Positions 35,601 through 45,735 of a stretch of DNA of 64,000 nucleotides are shown here, one piece after another; the stretch's first letter is position 1, and each line of letters opens with the position of its first letter. The notes beneath the pieces were generated by a model. The model was not told the origin of the DNA and ran no database searches. It saw nothing but the letters and a program-made list of their open reading frames with translations. A program made the translations under genes and the position numbers. This DNA comes from Moniliophthora roreri (lineage: Eukaryota > Basidiomycota > Agaricomycetes > Agaricales > Marasmiaceae), in the NCBI GenBank assembly GCA_001466705.2, contig LATX02000233.1, positions 372,001-436,000 on the forward strand. Direction: 5' to 3'.

Positions 35601-36930
35601 TTTGTCATAAGAATTGTATGCCTTCACCTCAAGCTTAAGTGCATTCCAAAGTTTTCGAGCATTATTCCGAGCCAAGGACGCGCCGTAGACAGGGAAACAA
35701 ATGGACATAGTGACCAAAGTATCATGCTATATATAGGAATGAGTACGAATTTCATGATATCAGGTACTCATCCCAACCTTTGTTGCGGGAGACCCAGCAG
35801 CCAATTTCTCGAGAAATAGAGGAATTGCCAAGGGGCCGAAAGCCGGCGTAGCACATAAACACTGTCTGGAATGTTTCTAAGTAAGAGTAAGCCAAGCGAG
35901 ACAAGAAATTACTAACCTCAGTGTATTTCTTAAATCGTCAGTGGTAATACCATATGGGTCATTTGGAGGTGGCCGGAAAGTTATAGGGAAGTAGCAAAAT
36001 GTGATATTGAACATCGACTGTATCATTTCGGTAAAAGCTTCAAAAAAGTATTAGTAAGGGTACTCACCTCCACAAACTGAGAAATGTCAAACTCAATAAT
36101 AATAACACGAGCGATTGCAAAGGCAAGCAGTAAGTTCCGAGGATCTTTCTCTCCTTCAACCAAGACGACATAGCGGCCGATGAAATCCGGTCCCATCGTT
36201 TTCAATGCTGAAAATTTGTGAGGCTTTCAAGATTGTTCGAGTTGCGGAAAATCCGACACACCATCGCGATGACGCGCCATTAGATTATCAAAAATCGTGA
36301 AAACGGTGTATCGTACAGATTGCACGATATTTTTCATTTTGACATGCTGGAAAACACTTGAAGGTGGTTCAGCAGTGATCTGTTCATTCATGATTCCAAC
36401 TCACGAATCCAAAACCTGCGATGCTTCCTCTGGAGTGAACGCTGGCAGAGTGGTTAGATGGGAGAGTCCTTTCAGTGCAGGTATGACGGTATCCCAGTCT
36501 TCCATTTTACTGCAGTAAAAATTCGTGAGAACTCTGACTAGATAGCTATTCAGTACGGTTCTAGATTAGGTATAGTGAGCAATAGCATACCTGACTGGTG
36601 ATTGAACTTTTCTGCAGAACATCGACTCAGGACCTCGGACAAAAGTTCGACACCTAAAAGATGTAACACTATAAACAACAGAAGATCGTTTAGTTGTGAT
36701 TTACGCACCCTTCGTCCTGAGCTGATCTTCCTCTGCTGTCAGATACTCTCCCAAAGCCTTTACAACACTCAGCAGCGTTGTCGATCCGCTATTGATATCT
36801 GCAACCTAAGATTCGTAAAAGAGATGCAACTAGTTCATTGAACACTGGACATGCCTGATACGATCTTTGCAATTTCCTCGTCTCTTTCCGAAGCCATCCA
36901 TGTCCGTACGAGTCGTTCTGTGGATTCCAT
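32634..36930 (-). CDS. MMS19: MMS19 (cytosolic iron-sulfur cluster targeting, HEAT-repeat protein)
   Basis: Begins MESTERLVRTWMASERDEEI, the conserved start of Mms19/Met18, and continues VADINSGSTTLLSVVKALGE. The rest is a chain of HEAT-like helix pairs over some fifteen exons, roughly 1,100 residues. Clear ones are at 34331-35300 (YTASQLVPHLLKLFINPDE, DPAIACLLGLVSTKYLLT) and at the C-terminus (LLPLLIRGLELPELSIRHKV, ISALKLLGTLPTVVRYDIL, then the KRAVRKEAVVAR motif). The final exon adds only FKFNG. MMS19 acts with the CIA targeting complex to pass Fe-S clusters to DNA polymerases, helicases and TFIIH-XPD. It is divergent from an NDUFAF7-like gene with 99 bases between starts. Confidence 0.88.
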
Positions 36931-37029
36931 GGGAGATACAAGGTGGAGGTTGAGCGCTAAAAGGCCGGCGCGTCTCTTCCACTCTTCCTACCACCCGCGA
37001 AAAAATCACTTTGGGCCTGTGACGAGCAC
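36931..37029. promoter_or_regulatory. Short divergent promoter, MMS19/NDUFAF7
   Basis: Ninety-nine bases between opposite start codons, so both genes must be driven from the same small region or from within each other's 5' sequence. Confidence 0.5.
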
Positions 37030-38739
37030 ATGCTATCCACTGGCACCAGATTCATTTCATGTAACTGTGCTCATCGCTGTCTTTCGCCCAGCAAACCTCG
37101 TCATTTCTCTTCCTCTTTCCTTGTCCGTAAACAAGAGAAAGGCAAAAAGAACTCGTTTCTCAATCCGTCGGAGCCTTCGGACAAATGGAATTACAATCGG
37201 TCGTCGCTCTTTGATCCTTCGCCAACGGACTATTCAACGTTCAAACGAGTCACTTCCAATGACTTGGCCAGGGAAACCACACCTCCGCGTCAGGTGAAGA
37301 TGCTGGCTCGGGATTTCATCGAGGATTCGCTCTACAACCCTCACTACGGTTATTTCTCCAAGAAAGCTACCATATTCAATTGGAGCGACAAACCATTTGA
37401 ATTTGGAGATATACGGGATGCGACAGAGTTTGACTCCATAGTTGCACGGAGATATGCATCTTATGAGGAGGAGAAGCAGCTTTGGCATACTCCTACAGAG
37501 TTGTTCAAGGTGCGTTTGATTAGTACAAGCCTATCTTGCGTTACTGACTTTGTTAGCCCTGGTACGGTCAAGCCATTGCACAGTGCCTTGTCTCCGAGTA
37601 CCTACTCAAGTACTTTCCCTACGAAGACTTCATTATCTATGAAATAGGTGCCGGGAATGGGACGTTGGCATTGAACATCCTCGACTATCTTCAGTCACAT
37701 TATCCCGAAGTCTACGACCGGACGCGTTACACCATCATCGAAATCAGTGGAAGTCTTGCAAAGAAGCAGAAAGCGAGACTGCACAACGCACATCCAGGCG
37801 TCCAGGTCATGCACAAGAGCATATTTCATTGGAACGTTCGAGAGCCTGCCCCGTGCTTCTTTTTGTCTATGGAAGTCATTGTACGTGCCGCACTGTCGTT
37901 TGCCTTTTGACACTTCCCGATATTCTTAAAAGGACAATTTTGCACATGACGTGATTCGTTACAACTTGGACACCTTGGAACCATATCAGGGGTTTGTCAC
38001 TGTTGACCAGAACGGTGATTTTGACATTATATACACTCCAGTCGACGACCCATTAATCGCGTCATTCCTTCAATTGCGCGCGCGCCTGAAGCATCCTTTA
38101 CCCATACCTCCCATTTTCCGAAAAGTTCCTGTACTTCGAAAGGTGTACAGGAACCTTCCATTCGCCGCTAATTTATCTACGGAGGAATACATACCCACAC
38201 GGATGCTCAGTCTCCTTCGGACACTCCGGAATCACTTCCCTCGACATCGACTCTTACTGTCCGACTTCTCATCTCTGAAGGACACAATACCCGGTGTCAA
38301 TGCGCCCGTTGTACAAACTCGGGTTCGTGGTACAACTATCCCTTGTGAAACGCTCCTTGTGCATCAGGGCTCTTTCGATATCTTCTTTCCTACCGATTTC
38401 GAACGCCTCAGAGATATGTACGAACATGTCCTCTCTCAACCTACCAATAACTCGCGTAAATCCGTCGATTCCGTCATTCCTGAACGGTCAACACCCCTCA
38501 CGCCCACCACACATTCTCTATCACTCGGTTCCACCTTTTTCTCATCACATTCCACCAACAGAAGAACGCCGCTAGATGGCATTGTTTCTGCGAGCGGGCT
38601 GCCGATCGGTGAACATAAATCCAGCGTCTTCACGCATGCAGAGTTTTTAGAGACGTACGCGGATCTCAGCCAGACTAGATTACAGAATGGGGAAAATCCT
38701 ATGCTGGACTTTTACAAGAACGTCAAGTTTCTGTTTTGA
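37030..38739 (+). CDS. NDUFAF7/MidA-like mitochondrial SAM-dependent methyltransferase
   Basis: The N-terminus is rich in Arg, Ser and Cys with no acids for 30 residues, a good mitochondrial presequence. DFIEDSLYNPHYGYFSKKA is the start of the MidA/DUF185 domain. IIYEIGAGNGTLALNIL is the SAM-binding glycine motif, and YTIIEISGSLAKKQ carries the acidic residue after beta 2. Two introns (about 37510-37557 and 37880-37932) separate these from the long final exon, which includes DNFAHDVIRYN. NDUFAF7 dimethylates an arginine of a complex I core subunit during assembly. The Ser/Thr-rich insert at residues about 400-460 is longer than in animals. The stop lies 5 bases from the stop of the opposite-strand gene. 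Confidence 0.85.
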
Positions 38740-38744
38740 GGATG

Positions 38745-39725
38745 TTATGTACGGAGTGTGTACAGGTAGTAATGAAATGACTCTCCCAGTTCCTTCACCT
38801 CCACAGGCAAGCCCGTAGTGGTGAGGTACTTTTTCCGGAAATGAGGTTGCCCAAAAGTCAGGTAGATGAAAAGTCCATTTCCTTTCCGGAGAACACTAGG
38901 TAGGCAACTGAGTCGCTGTGTAGTCGAGGTCAAAGGGGAAAAACAAACCGAACAACCTCATTGACTTCGTTTGTGCAATCATCAACTACTTGTTGTGGAG
39001 GATTCTGTATCTGCATCAGCGGTAAGGTAGGCCGAGTATGTGAAGCCCACTAACCCAGATGTCACCCTTGACAGCAAGCATCGCATCCATAGTTCCCTTG
39101 TCGATAGCTACATCAAAACTATCTCCTTCGAAATGCAGATCTCGAACATCCATTTCATGCCCTTCAAATAAATGATGAGCTAGGATACACAGCATGTGTT
39201 TCGGCGCTCACATTCCATCTCTGGTCGCTTCTCTCCATGCCGATCTCGCATTTGTTCGATAACAACAGAAGAGTACTACGCGACGGTCAAGCGGTGTTTT
39301 CGCTGCCAACGCAAGAATCCGAAGTCTCACATCAACGTTGATAATCTTTTTGTATCCATCATCATACATCTACGATAGCTTTTTGAATGAAGTCCATGTG
39401 GTTGTACAGAGCTGAATGCACCTCTTCCGAAAACTTTGAATTTCCACATCCTAACATCAATATTCGGGAGGTTCGGTCTGGTATAAGGTCTCGTATAATG
39501 TCCGCTATTTCTGCGTAGGACTTGAACCAGTCGAAGGAGCCGTTCTCGGCCTCTCTGGTGAATGAAGGTTATGCCGGATAATGGACGGTTAATGGCAGAG
39601 ATATACTGGCTGTATCGGTTGTTCCTGACAGAAAATCAGTTCAAGTACAGCCAAAAAATACAATATTTCATTTACCAGTATTCCTTGGTACTATATTGCT
39701 CATTCCATTGAGGCAGAATATCCAT
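38745..39725 (-). CDS. METTL13/EFM-type class I methyltransferase (probable protein lysine methyltransferase)
   Basis: Six small exons join as MDILPQWNEQYSTKEYW, ENGSFDWFKSYAEIADII, then SRILMLGCGNSKFSEE with the SAM-binding glycine loop. They continue with IINVDYSSVVIEQMRDRHG, MDVRDLHFEGDSFDVAIDKG and GTMDAMLAVKGDIW. The last exons give VLRKGNGLFIYLTFGQPHF and LGESFHYYLYTLR. This order is that of the METTL13 N-terminal domain/EEF1A-lysine methyltransferase group of about 220 residues. Every intron removed has proper donor and acceptor, and the frame holds. The substrate in fungi is probably a translation factor, which is inferred from the family only. Confidence 0.82.
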
Positions 39726-39876
39726 GGGGGAGAGCAACTTGAAGATGGTCAATTCAAGATAACGATAAGGTTCTTAGATTTTCCTTTGATCACCTGATTT
39801 TACCCATCACGTGCGTGTCCGCGCCCTGAAACGTTTATTCTGTTCATCGGACCCAATCACTCAGTGTCCAGCGTCC

Positions 39877-42768
39877 ATGTCAAGTACTGGGGGTCAATCT
39901 CCACCCAGTCTGGCACTGTCTGATATCCTTGTCTCTTCGCCTCCTTCTATGGTAATTTCATCCACAAATGCACAGGTTATCGGAAATAGCAACGTTACTT
40001 CCATGGAGAGGTCTCGAGATGCCGCAGAGCCACTGCAGGACGACGAGATGGCTCAGTTTCGGGCGAGAATCGAGGAGATTCGCTCGGGCTCCCAAGGAGA
40101 AGATAATTTGAGCTCACAGGAGAAAGAATTGCTGGATATGGTGCGTTCATCGTCATCTTCCTTACGTCTGATGGACTAGAGAGTTTTCAGGTTACGAGGC
40201 TCATTGAAGCACCTCGTCCGAATATTTCGCAACTAGAACAACAGGCAAATGCTATATCCGAGCTCATAGCACAAAGGGATTTTCTGGCCCAACAAATTGC
40301 GGACGAAAGAACGAGGATGGACTCGGAGAGGGATGGTTTCGAACGAGCTGCCGAAGCACTTATCCGGCAACGAAACACAAAGCATATGTATCCAGCGCGG
40401 TATGAAGTCAGTCTATACATCTTTCAAGCCTCATGCAACCTGTTTACAATCGATTTTAGGAACTGGAACGTCAATGTGCTGTTCTGCAGCAGGATAATAA
40501 GGAATTGCGCGACAAGGCACGCTATTCGCGGGATTAATTCCAAGTACACTTTACTCATTATCTCCTTAGGAGCAGGAGACTCAAATAAAACTCACATGCT
40601 TGGAGAGTGAACTCTTCAAACTTAAGCCTCTCCTCCTCATGCAACCATTTCCGTCTATCGGTAGCCTCGCACACACCACTTCCTACCTGTCCTCCTTACC
40701 TTACCCAGCTCCTACAGGCTCGGCCGCCTTGAACTCAGAAAAGGCAAAAGCTGCACGTAAACGGAAGAGGGAGAAGGAAAAAGCAGCGATGCAGGGCGAT
40801 AACAATAGCGACAAGGATGCCTCAACGTCCAAAGAGACTTCTGCTGCCGCAGGAACATTCAACGGCGATGGTAACACTGACTCCAATGCAGCAACGTCTA
40901 GTCTCTTGGATCCCCAGCGGCAGTCCGGACCATCCATATATCAACATCTCCGATTTTCTCGAAACTCTCAGCAGTCTCAATCCCAAAGCAATCAGAAATC
41001 TAAATCACAGAGACAACGCTCTAAATCCCCACAACGCTCTGAGAACATTACCTCTGATGCTCGGGCGGAGCTCTACGTACTCGCCGCCAGAAAGATTGGT
41101 CGGGAACGTGCATCACTAGTATCTGGTCTGATAGCTGCAGAGCGTGAACGCGAGAAGGAGAGGTTTAAAGCTGCAGAGGAAGAGATAGCGAAGGAGAGGT
41201 TGGCCGGCGGACACACTGGCTATTATCGGAATCATACTTCCACAGGCGGAGTCCCCAAGAAAGCCAATAAGGGCAAAACCAGTACCTTGACGCAAAAGCC
41301 CATTTCCTCACGGAACACAACCGTTCCCACCAGCAGCCCTCAATCCCCAAAGCGGGGCGTCACTTCTGCTATGCCCAGTATGCAGTTTTTCCCGCATCCT
41401 GGAAGCCCGCATCCCCATGCGTATATGTTTGTCCCAAATGCTAACATGATTAGCTATCAGCATATGCATGCACAGCCGCCTGGTGCACCGAGGATAGTGG
41501 CGTTAGCAGCTCCGTTTGGCGCACATGGAAGGATGGGGACTCCCAATCAAGCGCAGAATCCTTCTGAACAACCTCAGCCGCAGAAACCAACGTCCGCACC
41601 TCCGGGAAAATCGGCTGATGCAGGTGATGCAGCAAGTTCTTCCAAAACTCCTTTGGCATCCTTGCTTAGCGCGGCTAGGATGATGGACGACAAAGGAGCA
41701 GACGACAGCAGCGCCAGTTCTCAACGTACGAACAAAAGGTCGACCACGAAGAGGAAAGGTGCAAATGGCTCAGAGCAAGCAGAGAATTCGACGGCGAAAA
41801 GACGACGTGTTTCGTCTGGGAACGCAGAGGTCGGTGGGTCTACCAAGCCTGCAGGAAAGCGGACTCGGAGTGCGTTGGATGTGCTAGCTGATCAAGCAGC
41901 TGCGTTCAGCCAAGGCCCCGAAGACGGAGAGCAACGGGGCGCCCCACGGAAAGGGAAAGGAAAGGCAAAGACAGTAGAAGCTGAAGAGCCGGAGTCTGAG
42001 ACTGAGACCGAGCCTTCATCCAGAGTTGCTACGAGGAGGTCTTCGAGATCTACACGAGGAAGGAGAAAGGATATGTTGATACAGGATTCCTTACCACGCA
42101 TGATTTCACCTGCGCCCGGGAGAGAGGTTAGGAAAGCCAGTATGATGCCTCCGCCAGATCCAGAGCCATCTCTGTTACTATCTCCTCCGACCATCACTGT
42201 CTCAGGCTTAAACTCGACGGACAGGTCACCGGCAGAGGAAGAACCAAGATTAGAGGAATCTTCACGCTTGGAATCGGTGCCAGCGAGAGTAAAGAGATTG
42301 CATGGTAATCAAGATCCAGCTGCTGAAAGAGCCAGATCTCGAGAACCGACTCAAACAAACGATTCCGCGACTCCCACGCCCATTCCGATTCCAGCACCCG
42401 AAGATGTGCGTATAGCGAGTCCCGCACCTCAGCCCCCTGAGACTCGAGGTGGAGATGATGCTGAGTTACCCAATGTTAGTTATTCGAATAATAAGGCGGC
42501 GCCAGAGAGCACTACGTCCGTGGAGCAATCGGATCTCGTGGACAAAGCCCAGCACGTAACAAACTCCTCTCCTCAAGACGTATTGATGGTCGTTGAGGAA
42601 GTTAACCCTGCGGTCACAGTCAATACGAATACTGCAGTGAAAACTCTCTTATACTCAGCACCTGTAGAGGCTATCTCACAGGTACAGGTGGCTTCAAGCC
42701 AAGAGACCCTCGCAAGCAACGATGACGTAGACGCAGACGGAGACTCTGACCCAGAGGTTTTGCCCTAG
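39877..42768 (+). CDS. Uncharacterised, probably nuclear, disordered protein with N-terminal coiled coil
   Basis: I do not recognise the family. From MSSTGGQSPPSLALSDILV it passes to an amphipathic coiled coil in three exons: QFRARIEEIRSGSQGEDNL, VTRLIEAPRPNISQLEQQAN and RQCAVLQQDNKELRDK, then LESELFKLKPLLLMQPFP. The large last exon (from about 40570) is low in complexity and rich in Ser, Lys, Arg and Gln. It has nuclear-signal-like clusters (ARKRKREKEKA, STAKRRRVSSG, KRTRSALDVL, RKGKGKAK) and an AT-hook-like RSTRGRRKD. The third intron (40517-40569) uses a GC donor (AAG then GCACGC). Length is about 850 residues. A role as transcription or chromatin adaptor is a guess. Confidence 0.6.
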
Positions 42769-43199
42769 TGGTATATTCCTCGATTTTAGACCCTTTTTTG
42801 CTGTTGTTCATTGGATCTGCTCTTGTTATCATTATTGCACTTCAAAAGATTATGTGGTGTTTCTGTCACTTTCGGATACCTCACTGTAGGCATATTACAT
42901 CGTTCCCTACTATGCTGTATCTATTGCGCGGTTTCCGAGGATCGTGTTTGTATCATAGTCAAGTAAATTTTGTTGTATGGAGGTTACCTTGTTGATGAGG
43001 GGCAAGTGTTTCAGACAGAGGGGTGTCAGATACTTATTCGTGGCTACCAGCAATCGCAGGATATTCAAGACGCGTATCAGCATGATGACGACCACCAGTA
43101 GCAGGTCGAGCTTATATGAACCCAAGAACGGCTTATCTTCCCTACTAACTTGAATCTCTTTCAAACACTTAAACTCTTTTAGTTCGGGCTGAGGTGGTA
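42769..43199. other. Intergenic region
   Basis: About 430 bases between two same-strand genes. I see no coding exon with support, although a 5' exon of the TM protein cannot be excluded. Confidence 0.35.
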
Positions 43200-43986
43200 A
43201 TGACGTTGTTCCTCCGAGGATCCGGTTCAGCGGAAATCAGAGTAGAACATCAAGGAAATTGGACAGTAAAAGCAGAGGACGAGATAGTGGTCGGGGTATC
43301 CGAGAATCGAAATTCATCCATTACGATTGGTTTCGAGGGTAAGTGGGAGTAATGCCTCTCGGCCAACCCCGTCTAATCTAGCTCTCCTTCTAGGTATATA
43401 CATCTCAATGACCGGGACACTGACAACCAACTTGCAATCTCCTAATTCATCTAAAACACTATGTTACACCCTTGATGGGCATGAAGACCATTCTTTCCCT
43501 TATAACATTTGGAACTCTTCATCAGCCCTCTTGTACACCTCCCCAGAACTGCCACAAGGACAACACACCCTGCAACTCACTCTCACCAGTGGTGCGGAAT
43601 TGCAGATCTATAATGTTACTTTTGTGGCAATAGACAACCAAGCGCGTCGAACGATCCAAACGGTGCCGGGATCGCGTTTACTGGACCCTCCCGGACACGC
43701 AGGAAATGCACTCATAGGGGGTATCATGGCGGGCGTTCTCCTCCTTGGGATCTTTGGAGCATTCCTGTACCGACGCAAGACAGAGGCCGAGGCTCGCAAT
43801 CCTGAAGGTCAGTCGGTGTGCATTTCAATGTCTCTTCAATTACTGAGCGTCCGAGTCTCCCCACTAGATGAGGGCCCGGTGCAAGTCCACATGCCGACAT
43901 CCAAAGAAGCATTTACGTCTGGGAACAATGGCCTACATGGACTGTCCTTCACCCGCAGCCAAAAGCTCCTCACGTGTCGGCTTTGA
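43200..43986 (+). CDS. Fungal single-pass membrane protein with beta-sandwich ectodomain
   Basis: Three exons. The ectodomain reads GNWTVKAEDEIVVGV, ISMTGTLTTN, CYTLDGHEDHSFPYN, then LLYTSPELPQGQHTLQLTL. This pattern is common in agaricomycete membrane proteins, with a lectin- or galactose-binding-like sandwich and N-glycosylation sites. One transmembrane helix follows (ALIGGIMAGVLLLGIFGAFL) with a basic stop-transfer YRRK. The tail is short (about 55 residues) with no domain. No signal peptide is seen at this start, so the first exon may be missing upstream. Function is unknown. Such proteins are often compared with cell-surface sensors, but there is no direct evidence here. Confidence 0.6.
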
Positions 43987-44216
43987 AGGATAATCGACAG
44001 TGAACGCGGTTCAGAGTGTCCGTATATTGACTTCAAGGGACGTTCCTAGAATCCTCGAGATGATGGTGGAACCCCCTACGAGTTTCCAACGACAATGGCG
44101 AGCTTATTCTTGCTCAGACCTTAATGACTTACCAGAACCTACCGTATTCCCTATGATATATAGTATCACACTAGACACGTCAGCGTCATGATGAATAGTA
44201 ATCCAATTCCATGTAT

Positions 44217-45559
44217 CTAAAGGAAGAAGGTACGCCGTGTAGTCTCTAGTTCGGGCTGAGAAAGAACATTAGTGTCATACCAGGTAAAAATGGTCGACAG
44301 CTTACCTTCCACTTCCACAGATACTCGTCCTGCCTCGGTGGAACTACCTTTTGAGAATCAGAGGTGGTGTTATCCCCAGCTAATTCTGTTTCTTCCGCCT
44401 CCCCATTTTCGTCTGGCTTGTCAAATTCCAGAGGTTTAGGATCCTCCCCATAATTCTGAACCGCTGGGATACCCTTTCTCAACGACCGTAGCTTCAGCGT
44501 AAATCTTGGGCCAATCTCTTGTAGAGCAACTTTTTCCGTCGATCTAAAAGCATAACGATGTCTCCGAAAAAAGAGGAAATCTCGTTGATTGTGTAATGTG
44601 ACAACCTGTCTTCCTTGGAATTCAGGTAATGCCGGAAACATGGTTTGGAACATTCGGCCGACCGCGTGCCCTAGTCGCGTCACGAAGCCGTTTAGAACAA
44701 GTTCAGGATTATGGGGTGTTGCGCGAGCGTGGCCCTAATGCATAAAAGAAGCTCAGTATGAATAATCGTGATCAAGTTCTGTCCAACTCACGTATATCTG
44801 TTTCGTCAGTTCCACCGATGTAAGTTTGAAGTATGCAGTAGGTCCATTCGGTAGATGAATCATTGTGATTGCATCTAGGGCAAATCAGCATAAGTGCTTA
44901 GAGCAAGAAACGATATGAAACGAGCAGTTACTTGGTTTTTTCATGTCCTCGTTTACTACGCACATATGCTTGTACCCTCTCCCAGCGGCCCAGCCTGCAA
45001 TCCGACCCATCTCGAACCCTTTCCCCTTTTTTCTCCGAATAAATTCTGCACCAGGAAAAACGCCGACGAGCTCATCACAAAAATCGTAAGTAGACTTTGA
45101 TGCTTTTGGTGAGGTCGTGATGAGAACTTTGGGTGGTATATTTGGATCCTCTTCGGATGTAAAGTAGTACGCGAAGGGGTCATTGGCAAGGTCTGCAGCG
45201 GTTTCGCCTTGCACTTGTGCTTCATTCTCCGCGGAAGAAGACGCCTCTGGTTGTGAAGAGGTAGAAGAGGAGGGATCCGCGGTCAAGAAGGATGGGTCGA
45301 ATTCTCGAGTATTGTCCAATGTCCTTGGTATGTTAGTAGCTAATCTTTTCTAGATACTGAGAGTCAGAAAGCGAGAATCAACGAGATTAATGTTAAAAAA
45401 ACAGACCTTCCTTATAGCAGGATCGCTTGCCTCGAATTTTGCGCGTCCAAGCCTCCGCTGTAACTTGTCCTGTCGCTTCGCCTTCTTGTTTTTATTCGAA
45501 ATCTCCTCTCTTTTTATTTTGTTTTTGATAGCTGAGGGCTCGAAGCGGGAGGTAGGCAT
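44217..45559 (-). CDS. RPF1: Ribosome production factor 1 (Brix-domain, 60S biogenesis)
   Basis: The N-terminus is basic ([19 protein letters not shown]). After an acidic, Ser-rich linker the Brix domain begins [20 protein letters not shown]. It continues with [37 protein letters not shown] and [57 protein letters not shown] and [11 protein letters not shown] follow. The last exon adds [15 protein letters not shown]1 binds 5.8S/25S rRNA in pre-60S particles in the nucleolus. Five or more exons, about 380 residues. A TTAGGGTT-type motif lies 39-49 bases upstream of the start. Confidence 0.9.
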
Positions 45560-45597
45560 TTTGAAGGTGGACGAGAGGGAAACAGGAAAAATTGGAC

Positions 45598-45608
45598 TTA
45601 GGTTAGGG
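45598..45608 (-). promoter_or_regulatory. Telomere-repeat-like (telo-box) motif upstream of RPF1
   Basis: Plus-strand TTAGGTTAGGG followed by TTT, which reads AAACCCTAACCTAA on the RPF1 strand, 39-49 bases before its ATG. TTAGGG sites bound by Tbf1/Teb-type factors occur before ribosome-related genes in several fungi, and telo-boxes do so in plants. Function here is inferred. Confidence 0.5.
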
Positions 45609-45735
45609 TTTCCATCCACTAAACATTTTTACTACAGCGACTCATATTCTCCACGACATGTGTACAGTTGCTCTTCCCAAACGAGATACAAAAAAATTCA
45701 AAAAATAGGGGGCAGATCGAAGGAAAAAGTCAACA

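Noticed and set aside
36425..36480. tRNA-like A-box (GGCAGAGTGGTTAGATGG)
   Set aside because: It lies within MMS19 coding sequence on the other strand. No B-box or cloverleaf follows.
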